A stretch of 64,000 nucleotides of DNA from Streptomyces sp. AC558_RSS880 (lineage in GTDB: Bacteria > Actinomycetota > Actinomycetes > Streptomycetales > Streptomycetaceae), in assembly GCF_019049255.1 (NCBI RefSeq), contig NZ_JAGMUJ010000029.1, positions 186,001 through 250,000 of the forward strand, given 5' to 3'. The position numbers and the translations under genes were made by a program. The notes under the pieces were generated by a model, which saw only the letters and a program-made list of their open reading frames with translations, made no database searches and had not been told where the DNA came from. Positions 42,415 to 51,500 of this stretch are shown here, in pieces (position 1 is the stretch's first letter; each line of letters opens with the position of its first letter).

Positions 42415-43647
42415 ATGACCGCATTCTCGCTCGAACCGGCACGACTCGCCTGGTGCGCCGAGCTGCGCGCACTGGCCGCGGAACGCCTGCGGCCACTCGC
42501 CGGGAAGGGCGAACCCGGCCGGGTCGACCGCGCCCTGGTCGCCGAACTGGGCACCCTCGGCCTGCTCTCCCGCCTGTTCACCTCGGGCGCGCTCGACCTG
42601 TGCCTGATGCGGGAGTCCCTGGCCCACGCCTGCACCGAGGCGGAGACCGCCCTGGCCCTCCAGGGCCTCGGCGCCCACCCGGTGCACGCCCACGGCACCC
42701 CCGCCCAGCGCGCCCGCTGGCTCCCGGGGGTGAGCGACGGCAGCGTCGTCGCGGCGTTCGCGCTCAGCGAGCCGGACGCCGGCTCGGACGCGGCGGCGCT
42801 GTCGCTCACGGCGGAGCCGGACGGTCGGCCGGGCCCGGCGGAGCCGGCCGAGCGGGACGCGGCGCCGGATGCCGCCCGGGTCCCGGATGCCGCCCCGGCC
42901 CCGGCGTCCCTGGCCGCGCACCCCGACGGCCGCTCCGGATGGCGGCTCACCGGGGAGAAGTGCTGGATCTCCAACGCCCCCGACGCCGACTTCTACACCG
43001 TCTTCGCCCGCACCACTCCCGGCGCCGGCGCGCGGGGCGTGACCGCCTTCCTGGTGCCCGCCGACCGCCCCGGCCTCACCGGCAGCCGCCTCGACATGCT
43101 CTCCCCGCACCCCATCGGCGCCCTCCGCTTCGACGCCGTACCGGTGACCGCCGACGACGTGCTCGGCGAGGCCGACCGGGGGTTCCGGGTCGCCATGGAC
43201 ACCCTCAACCTGTTCCGCCCCAGCGTCGGCGCCTTCGCGGTCGGCATGGCGCAGGCCGCCCTGGACGCGACCCTCGCCCACACCGCCCGGCGGGACGCGT
43301 TCGGCGGCAAGCTGAAGGACCTCCAGTCCGTCGCCCACCAGGTCGCCGAGATGGCGCTGCGCACGGAGTCGGCCCGGCTCATGGTGTACGCGGCGGCGAC
43401 GGCGTACGACGAGGGCGCCGCCGACGTGCCCCGGCGCTCCGCGATGGCGAAGCTGCTGGCCACCGAGACCGCGCAGTACGTCGTCGACCGGGCCGTCCAA
43501 CTGCACGGAGCCCGCGCCCTGCAGCGCGGGCACCTGCTGGAACACCTCTACCGCGAGGTCCGCGCACCCCGCGTCTACGAGGGGGCGAGCGAAGTGCAAC
43601 GGGGCATCATCGCCAAGGAGCTGTACAGGAACCCGGAGGACCGGTGA
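42415..43647 (+). CDS. acyl-CoA dehydrogenase
   Basis: A 410-residue FAD-dependent acyl-CoA dehydrogenase. FALSEPDAGSDAAAL, GEKCWISNAPDADFYTVFART, RDAFGGKLKDLQSVAHQVAEM and LHGARALQRGHLLEHLYREVRAPRVYEGASEVQR are the standard signatures. It should oxidise a CoA intermediate of the aromatic pathway. Residues about 130-170 are an unusual Ala/Pro/Asp-rich insertion inside the beta domain. The ATG at 42415 was chosen because homology starts there. The stop overlaps the RidA start (GTGA). Confidence 0.9.
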   Translation: MTAFSLEPARLAWCAELRALAAERLRPLAGKGEPGRVDRALVAELGTLGLLSRLFTSGALDLCLMRESLAHACTEAETALALQGLGAHPVHAHGTPAQRARWLPGVSDGSVVAAFALSEPDAGSDAAALSLTAEPDGRPGPAEPAERDAAPDAARVPDAAPAPASLAAHPDGRSGWRLTGEKCWISNAPDADFYTVFARTTPGAGARGVTAFLVPADRPGLTGSRLDMLSPHPIGALRFDAVPVTADDVLGEADRGFRVAMDTLNLFRPSVGAFAVGMAQAALDATLAHTARRDAFGGKLKDLQSVAHQVAEMALRTESARLMVYAAATAYDEGAADVPRRSAMAKLLATETAQYVVDRAVQLHGARALQRGHLLEHLYREVRAPRVYEGASEVQRGIIAKELYRNPEDR

Positions 43648-44042
43648 GCGTCGAGCGCGTCAACCCGCCCGGACTCTCCCCGCCGGCCGGCTTCTCCCAC
43701 GCCGTCGTCGCCACCGGCTCCCGGCTGGTGTTCCTGGCCGGCCAGACCGCCCTCGACGCCGACGGCGAGGTGGTCGGGGACACCCTGCCCGAACAGTTCG
43801 CGCGGGCCCTCACCAACCTCCTCGCCGCCCTGCGCGCGGCCGGCGGCACCCCCGCCGACCTGGCCCGCGTCACCGTCTACACCACCGACGTGGCCGCGTA
43901 CCGCACCCACGCCCGCGCACTCGGCCGCATCTGGCGGGAGCTGGCCGGCCGCGACTACCCGGCGATGGCGGTCGTCGGGGTGGTCCGCCTCTGGGACGAA
44001 CAAGCCCTGGTCGAACTCGACGGCTTCGCCCTGCTGCCCTGA
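43644..44042 (+). CDS. RidA family enamine/imine deaminase
   Basis: A 132-residue YjgF/YER057c/UK114 fold protein (FSHAVVATGSRLVFLAGQTALDADGEVVG, LAALRAAGGTPADLARVTVYTTD, AVVGVVRL). RidA-type proteins speed hydrolysis of reactive enamines and imines to ketones and ammonia. Beside a 2-aminobenzoyl-CoA-type pathway this suits removal of the amino group after dearomatisation. It is translationally coupled to the acyl-CoA dehydrogenase. Confidence 0.88.
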   Translation: MSVERVNPPGLSPPAGFSHAVVATGSRLVFLAGQTALDADGEVVGDTLPEQFARALTNLLAALRAAGGTPADLARVTVYTTDVAAYRTHARALGRIWRELAGRDYPAMAVVGVVRLWDEQALVELDGFALLP

Positions 44043-44057
44043 GCGGGGCGGACCGGC

Positions 44058-44252
44058 TCAGGCGGCGATGGCGAGCCGGTCGGCGGGGACGCGGTGCGGG
44101 GCGATCACCCGGCCGTCGGGGAGCAGCTCGCCGGTGTCGTCGAAGACGATCGCACCGTCGCACAGCAGGCTCCAGCCCTGCTCGGGGTGGGCGGCCACCA
44201 CATGTGCGGCGGAGTCATGGGTCCGGGGACAGGAAGACCGGTGGGCACACAT
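44058..44252 (-). CDS. DUF5999 family small protein
   Basis: A 64-residue protein starting MCAHRSSCP, with HVVAAHPEQGWSLLCDGAIVFDDTGELLPDG and a C-terminal VIAPHR. It is the DUF5999 type common in streptomycetes; three cysteines and several histidines could bind a metal. The ATG at 44252 follows GGAGGTG at ideal spacing, so longer starts are unlikely. It is convergent with the RidA gene (15-nt gap). Function is unknown. Confidence 0.7.
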   Translation of the reverse strand: MCAHRSSCPRTHDSAAHVVAAHPEQGWSLLCDGAIVFDDTGELLPDGRVIAPHRVPADRLAIAA

Positions 44253-44269
44253 GGCGCACCTCCACATAG

Positions 44270-44941
<672 letters not shown>

Positions 44942-44955
44942 CCCGGACGCCCCCC

Positions 44956-46014
44956 TCACGACTCGTCGGCGGGCCAGTCCAACAGGCGTGCGCCGATCAC
45001 CGCCGTCTGGAGCATGTAACGGTGGGACGGGTCCGACGGGTTGGCGCCGGTGAGCTTGTGGATGCGCTCCAGGCGGTAGGTCAGCGCGCGCACGCTCAGC
45101 GAGAGCCGCCGGGCCGCCTCCGCGGCGACACAGCCGGAGTCGAAGTACGCGGTGAGCGTGTCCAGGAGGGGCACGGCACCGCCGCGGGCCGTGGTCAGCG
45201 GCCCCAGGGTGTTGTGCACCAGGTCGGCCATCGCCTGGCGGTCGCGGGCCAGTACGGGATAGACGAGCAGGTCGGCGGCGCGCAGCACCGGATCGTCGAG
45301 CCCCAGCCGCTCGGCTATCTCCAGTGAGCTGAGGGCCTCCTCGTAGGACTGGACGACACCGCCCGGACCCGGCTGCGGGCGGCCGATGGCGACCTGGCCG
45401 CCGTCGGTGGCGGCGTGCGCCTGCTTCGCGAAGTACGTGAGCACCTCCCCCTGGTGCCCGGGCGCGACGCACAGCAGCCGTCCGTCCTTGGTGGTGAGCA
45501 GGATGCTGCGGTCACCGAACCGGGAGATCAGGGCGCGCTCCACCTGCCGCGGCACCGGGTCGCCCTCGTCGTAGGCGACCGCGCCCCGGGCGACGGCGAC
45601 CGCGTGCTCGTGGGACAGCCGCAGCCCGAAGCGCTCGGCGCGTTCCGCCAGCCGTCCCAGATCGCTGCGACCGTAGAGCAGGTCGTCGATGAACTCCCGG
45701 CGCGCCGCCTCCTCCTGACGCACCGCCATCCGCTGAGCCCGCTCGTACCCCTCGGCGAACGCGTCCACGACCTGTTGTACGGCCACGAGCGCGCTGTCGG
45801 CCGAGTCCGCCCCGCGCGGCCACGCCCCGCGGGCGCCGGACAGATGCGCGTTGACGAGGGACCGCAGACCGAAGCCCGCCTCCGCGGCCCGTTCCCCCAG
45901 GGCCCGCCGGGAGGCGATCTCGTCCCGGGTGAGGCGTCTGCCCGTGGCCGCGACCTCGGTCAGAATGCGGGCATAGCCTTCGAGATACTCCTCCGGGACC
46001 TTCCGTTCCGTCAC
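44956..46014 (-). CDS. PucR/CdaR-family transcriptional regulator
   Basis: A 352-residue regulator. It has an N-terminal helical domain (EEYLEGYARILTEVAATGRRL), a central GGDEF-like domain (HAVAVARGAVAYDEGD through SSLEIAERLGLDDPV) and the C-terminal PucR HTH (TLTAYFDSGCVAAEAARRLSLSVRALTYRLERIHKLTG). Members control purine, amino-acid and other catabolic genes. The GTG at 46014 was chosen because GGGGGGAAGG is 3 nt upstream. A perfect 23-bp palindrome at 46085-46107 in its promoter region suggests an operator. Confidence 0.85.
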   Translation of the reverse strand: MTERKVPEEYLEGYARILTEVAATGRRLTRDEIASRRALGERAAEAGFGLRSLVNAHLSGARGAWPRGADSADSALVAVQQVVDAFAEGYERAQRMAVRQEEAARREFIDDLLYGRSDLGRLAERAERFGLRLSHEHAVAVARGAVAYDEGDPVPRQVERALISRFGDRSILLTTKDGRLLCVAPGHQGEVLTYFAKQAHAATDGGQVAIGRPQPGPGGVVQSYEEALSSLEIAERLGLDDPVLRAADLLVYPVLARDRQAMADLVHNTLGPLTTARGGAVPLLDTLTAYFDSGCVAAEAARRLSLSVRALTYRLERIHKLTGANPSDPSHRYMLQTAVIGARLLDWPADES

Positions 46015-46387
46015 GCCTTCCCCCCGATTCCTGACGCTTCCCTGACGCGCCGGTTGTGTCACACCGGCATCAAGACCCTAATGAACATTGCCGGGTTCCG
46101 GCAATGTGCGAGTCCGTCCCGAGCGGGCAGCATGGTCCGCGGGGAGCACCGCGGATGGTTCCGGTGCCGGGCACCGGCAGGTGCCCGGGCCGGGACCCGG
46201 AGGGGAGCGGTGCTGCCCCCCGACGTGAGCGGTGCGCAAGAGGGCGCGCCGGGTGCGGACGGCATCCGTCCGCGCCCGGCGCAGAACCGCGGCGGCCGCT
46301 GCGCCGTCTCCTCCTCCACCGGACCTTCACCCGCCTCACCCACGAGGCACCGCTCGACCTACTTTCCAGTCCAGGAGGACGTGTCCC
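46015..46387. other. 373-nt divergent intergenic region (PucR / SPFH genes)
   Basis: It holds the perfect palindrome 46085-46107 and a second GC-rich inverted repeat, TCCGCGG-N6-CCGCGGA, near 46136. It must also contain the promoters of both divergent genes. No further gene is supported. Confidence 0.5.
46085..46107. promoter_or_regulatory. perfect palindrome, probable operator
   Basis: ACATTGCCGG-GTT-CCGGCAATGT, 10-bp arms with a 3-bp centre and no mismatch, located 71 nt upstream of the PucR-type gene. A dimeric regulator site, most simply autoregulatory, is likely. Confidence 0.6.
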
Positions 46388-48433
46388 ATGGATGCCGCCA
46401 CCGTGGGCATCGCCGTACTCGTCGGCGTCGCCCTGCTGCTCGTGCTCATCGGCCTGCTCGTCGTCTCCAAACTGTTCCGCAAGGTGGAGCAGGGCAAGGC
46501 ACTGATCGTCTCCAAGACCCGCAGGGTCGACGTGACCTTCACCGGGTCGGTCGTGCTGCCGGTGCTGCACAAGGCCGAGGTGATGGACATCTCGGTGAAG
46601 ACCATCGAGATCACCCGGGCCGGCAAGGAAGGCCTGATCTGCCGGGACAACATCCGCGCGGACATCCGCATCACGTTCTTCGTCAAGGTCAACAAGACCG
46701 TAGACGACGTCATCAAGGTCGCCCAGGCCGTCGGCACCGCGCGGGCCAGCGACCGCAACACGCTCCAGGAGCTGTTCCACGCCAAGTTCTCCGAGGCGCT
46801 GAAGACCGTCGGCAAGCAGCTGGACTTCACCGACCTCTACACCAAGCGCGAGGAACTGCGGTACCGGATCATCGAGGTCATCGGCGTCGACCTGAACGGC
46901 TACCACCTCGAGGACGCGGCGATCGACTACCTGGAGCAGACGCCGCTGACCCAGCTCGACCCGGGCAACGTCCTCGACGCGCAGGGCATCCGCAAGATCA
47001 CCGAGCTGACGGCCGTGGAGCACGTCCGCACCAACGAGGCCCAGCGCAACGAGCAGAAGGAGATCACCCGGCAGGACGTCGACGCGCGCGAGGCGATCCT
47101 GGAACTGGAGCGCCGGCAGGCCGACGCCGAGATCAAGCAGAAGCGGGAGATCGAGACCGTACGGGCCCGCGAGGAGGCCGAGACCGCGCGGGTGGTGGAG
47201 GAGGAGCGGCTGCGGGCGCAGAGCGCCTTCCTGCGCACCGAGGAGCAACTCGGCGTGCAGCGCGAGAACCAGGCCCGTGAGGTCGCCGTCGCCGCCAAGA
47301 ACCGCGAGCGGGTCATCGCCGTGGAGAGCGAGCGCATCGAGAAGGACCGCCTCCTGGAGGTCATCGCCCGCGAGCGGGAGACCCAGCTGACCAGGATCGC
47401 CGCCGACAAGGAGGTCGAGGCGGAGAAGCGGGAGATCGCCGAGGTCGTCCGGGAGCGGGTCGCGGTGGACCGTACGGTCGCCGAGCAGGAGGAGTCGATC
47501 AAGAAGCTGCGGGCCGTGGAGGAGGCGGAGCGGCAGCGGCAGGCCGTGATCATCGCCGCGGAGGCCGAGGCGCAGGAGAAGCTGGTCAAGGACATCAAGG
47601 CCGCCGAGGCCGCCGAGCAGGCCGCCACGCACCGCGCCGCCGAGGAACTCACCCTCGCCGAGGCCCGGTTGAAGACCGCCGACCTCGACGCACGGGCCAA
47701 GCTGCGGCTGGCCGAGGGCGTCCAGGCGGAGTCCGCGGCCGAGGGGCTGGCCGTCGTCCAGGTCCGCGACAAGGAGGCCGACGTCATCGAGAAGGCGGGC
47801 CGCGCGGAGGCCGAGGCCACCGGGGCCCGGCTGCGCGCCGAGGCCGAGGGCGCGCGGGCCAAGGCCCTCGCCGACGCGGAGGCCATCGGCAGCAGGCTGC
47901 GGGCGGAGGCGGCCGGCCTCACCGAGAAGGCGGCGGCGATGGCAGCCCTCGACGAGGCGTCCCGCGGCCACGAGGAGTACCGGCTGCGACTGGAGGCCGA
48001 GAAGGACATCCGGCTCGCCGGACTGGACGTGCAGCGGCAGGTCGCCGAGGCACAGGCCACCGTCCTCGCCACCGGACTGGAGAACGCGGACATCAACATC
48101 GTCGGCGGGGAGTCGGTGTTCTTCGACCGCCTCATCTCCTCGATAGCGCTCGGCAAGGGCGTGGACGGCTTCGTCAAGAACTCCGAGACCGCGCAGGTCC
48201 TCGCCGGGCCCTGGCTGGACGGCTCGGCGAGCTTCACCGACGACCTGAGCCGGATCCTCGGCTCCGTCTCCACCGCCGACGTGCAGAACCTCACGGTGTC
48301 CGCGCTGCTGATGCGGCTGATGCAGCAGGGCGGTGAGAACACCGGACGGTTCAGGGAACTGATCGAGAAGGCCGGTGAGCTGGGCCTCTCGGACACACCG
48401 CTGGCCGCGCCGAACGGCCGCACCGGGGCCTGA
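46388..48433 (+). CDS. SPFH/flotillin family membrane protein
   Basis: A 681-residue membrane-anchored scaffold. It has a single N-terminal helix (residues about 5-27, VGIAVLVGVALLLVLIGLLV), an SPFH/Band-7 domain (about 30-200; VEVMDISVKTIEIT-like strands, DNIRADIRITFFVKV) and a very long Glu/Ala/Arg coiled coil (about 205-560) in flotillin style, with a C-terminal globular part. Flotillins form large ring assemblies at the membrane. AGGAGGA precedes the ATG. The next gene, 68 nt on, is a giant AAA ATPase; this pairing recurs in bacteria, so the two may form one machine. Confidence 0.85.
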   Translation: MDAATVGIAVLVGVALLLVLIGLLVVSKLFRKVEQGKALIVSKTRRVDVTFTGSVVLPVLHKAEVMDISVKTIEITRAGKEGLICRDNIRADIRITFFVKVNKTVDDVIKVAQAVGTARASDRNTLQELFHAKFSEALKTVGKQLDFTDLYTKREELRYRIIEVIGVDLNGYHLEDAAIDYLEQTPLTQLDPGNVLDAQGIRKITELTAVEHVRTNEAQRNEQKEITRQDVDAREAILELERRQADAEIKQKREIETVRAREEAETARVVEEERLRAQSAFLRTEEQLGVQRENQAREVAVAAKNRERVIAVESERIEKDRLLEVIARERETQLTRIAADKEVEAEKREIAEVVRERVAVDRTVAEQEESIKKLRAVEEAERQRQAVIIAAEAEAQEKLVKDIKAAEAAEQAATHRAAEELTLAEARLKTADLDARAKLRLAEGVQAESAAEGLAVVQVRDKEADVIEKAGRAEAEATGARLRAEAEGARAKALADAEAIGSRLRAEAAGLTEKAAAMAALDEASRGHEEYRLRLEAEKDIRLAGLDVQRQVAEAQATVLATGLENADINIVGGESVFFDRLISSIALGKGVDGFVKNSETAQVLAGPWLDGSASFTDDLSRILGSVSTADVQNLTVSALLMRLMQQGGENTGRFRELIEKAGELGLSDTPLAAPNGRTGA

Positions 48434-48501
48434 CCACCCTCCGGCCGGGAGCCGCCGCACAGGGGACGGCGGCTCCCGGCCGCACCTTCCGAGAGGCAGC
48501 C

Positions 48502-51500
48502 ATGACCACCGGCACCCACGAGCCCACGAACACGGCCCCGCGCGAGACCCCCGACGCGGGCGACCACCGCACCGCGGCCCACCCGGCGGTCGACGGCGGC
48601 GCCTACCAGGTGCTGCGCGACCGCCTCGCCGACCGGGCCGCCGAACTCGCCCGCCGCGCGGAGGCGTTGAACCACCGCCGGGCCGAGGAGTTCGGCGCCC
48701 CGGAACTGCGCCTCACCGGCACCGAGCGGCTGCGCACCGACCGCACCGCCGTACCCCGCGACATCGTCGCCGTCGGGAACGTCCTGCTCTTCGGCTACGA
48801 CACCCGGCCCCGTCCGGAGACCGACACCGCGGTGGGCGACGTCCTCGCCCCGCACGACCGCGAGCTGAACCGGCTCCCCGACGACGCCGTGCCCGGACTC
48901 CTCGACGACCCCGGCTTCGTGCGCGAGTTCGCCGCCCTGCACCGCTACTACCGCCAGGCGCGCCTGCTGCGGCTGCGCCGGGTCGACGGCAAGCTGCTCG
49001 CCGTCTTCCAGACCGGGGAGAAGGCCGGCGACATCCGCGTCCTGCGTTGGACGATCCCGGAGGACGGCCGCTCGGCGGTCTTCCTGGACGCGCGCGGCGA
49101 CCGCGACCACGCCCGCACCCCGCCCGCCGGCATCGACTGGACGCCCACCACCCGCGAGGACCACGTCCTCGGCCGCCACCCGCACGTCTCCGTCCGGGGC
49201 GAGGTCTTCGTCGACACCCTCGGCGGCACCCTCACCGTCAAGACCGACAACGACACCGCCACCCCCGACGGCATCCACAGCGAACCGGTCGACGAGCCCC
49301 TGCAGTCCCTCGCCGACGCCGAGATCGCGCACGCCCGCGTCGGCCCCCTGATCCTGCTGCGCGTCCTGCCGTACAAGGAGACCGCCCACCGTCACCTGGT
49401 CTTCAACACCCTCACCCGGTCCGTCGTCCGCCTCGACGGCATCGGACAGGGCTGCCGCCGGCTCCCCGACGACCAGGGCATCGTCTTCCCCGGCGGCTAC
49501 TGCCTCGCCACCGGCCCGCACAAGACGTACGAACTCGACACGGACGGCATGGAGTTCGCCCACGAGGTGCGCTCGCCGCACGGCGAGGACGTGCTGTACG
49601 TCTTCCACGCGCCCGGACGCGGGCGCGCGCTGCTGCTGTCGTACAACCTCATCCGCGAGGCGGTCGCCACCCCGATGGCCTGCCACGGCTGGGCGCTGTT
49701 CGACGACGGACTCCTCGCCCTGCTGCGCCCCGACGGCGACGAACCCGCCCGCGTCCACCCCGTGCAGCTGTGGCACTCGCCCTACGTCTCCGACACCCAC
49801 GCCGCCGCACAGCCCGTCGGCGAGGGCCCGCTGGCCCGGGTCGGCAACGCCGACCTCGTACGCGGCATCTCCGACTGCCTGTCCCTGGCCCGCTCCGTCA
49901 CCGAGACCACCCCCACCACCGAGGTGTACACCGCCCTGGTGGCCGCCTGCGTCCGCGCACTGGACGCCCACCACTGGCTGGGCGACACCGAACTCGGCGA
50001 TCTGCGCACGCCGTTGGAACAGATGCGGGCCACCTCCGACCAGGTGCTGGCCGAGTTCGAGACCGTGCGCGACCTCACCGTCCGGGCCGCCGACGCGCTC
50101 GACGAGGCGGCGGACCGGATCGCCTCCGTGGTGCGCCGGCTGCGCGGCGAGCAGCCGCGCGAGGCCGCCGCCTGGGTCACCGGACTGACCGAACTCCGCC
50201 ACGCCCAGGGCCATCTGCTGACCCTGAAGGACATGCGGTACGCGGACCACGCCCGCATCGACGCGCTGGCCGACGGGGCCGGGGCCGACCTCGCCTCCTT
50301 CGGGCAGCGCGCGATCGCCTTCCTGGCCCGCGAGGACGCCTTCGCCGCCCACCACGCGGACGTCGAACGGCTGGTCGCCGACGCCGGGTCGATCACCACC
50401 ACCGCCGAAGCGGCCCCGGTCGCCACCCGCCTGGACGAGCTCGCCGACGGGCTGGGCACGGTGACCGAGGTGGTCGCCGGGCTCGACATCGCCGACACCA
50501 CCGTCCGCACGGCCGTCCTGGAGCGGGTCGCCGAGGCGATGGGAGGCGTCAACCGCGCCCGCGCCACCCTCGACGCCCGCCGCCGGTCGCTCCTCGACCG
50601 TGAGGCGCGTGCCGGTTTCGCCGCCGAACTCGCCCTGCTCGGCCAGACGGTCACCGGCGCCCTCGCGGCGGCCCGCACTCCGGAGGCCTGCGACGAACAA
50701 CTGACGCGGGTACTGGCCCGGTTGGAAGCCCTGGAGTCCCGGTTCGCCGAGTTCGACGACGTCCTCGGCGAGCTCGCCGACCGGCGCACCGAGATCCACG
50801 AGGCGTTCTCCGCCCGCAAGCAGAGCCTGTCCGACGCCCGGGCCCGCCGCGCCGAGCAGCTCGCGTCCGCCGCCGTCCGCGTACTGGAGACGGTCACGCG
50901 ACGTTCCGCCGCGCTCCCCGACGCCGACGCGGTGAGCACCTACTTCGCCTCCGACCCACTGGTCACCAAGGTCCGCCGCACCGCCGACGAACTGCGCGAA
51001 CTCGGCGACCGCGTCCGGGCCGAGGAACTCGACGGCCGGCTGCGCTCCGCCCGGCAGGAGGCCGCCCGCGCCCTGCGCGACCGCACCGACCTCTACGCGG
51101 ACGGCGGACGCGCCCTCCGGCTGGGCGGCCACCGGTTCGCCGTCTCCACCCAGCCCTTCGACCTCACCGTCGTCCCGCACGGCGACGGCCTCGCGCTCGC
51201 CCTCACCGGCACCGACTACCGCGCCCCCGTCACCGACCCCGCCCTCCTCGCCGACCGCCCGCTCCGGAACCGGCACCTGCCGTCCGAGTCGCCCGAGGTC
51301 TACCGCGCCGAGCACCTCGCCGCCCGCCTGCTGCACGAGCCCGGCCCCGACGCCCTGACCGGCACGGACGACCTCGCCGCCCTGGTCCGCCGGGCCGCCG
51401 AGGAGGCGTACGACGAGGGGTACGAGCGGGGCGTCCACGACCACGACGCCACCGCGATCCTCACCGTCCTCCTGCCCCTGTACGACGGCGCGGGCCCGCT

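Noticed and set aside
46133..46240. Further hairpins near the PucR-SPFH region as an RNA gene
   Set aside because: Short GC-rich inverted repeats are frequent by chance here and no conserved RNA motif is visible.
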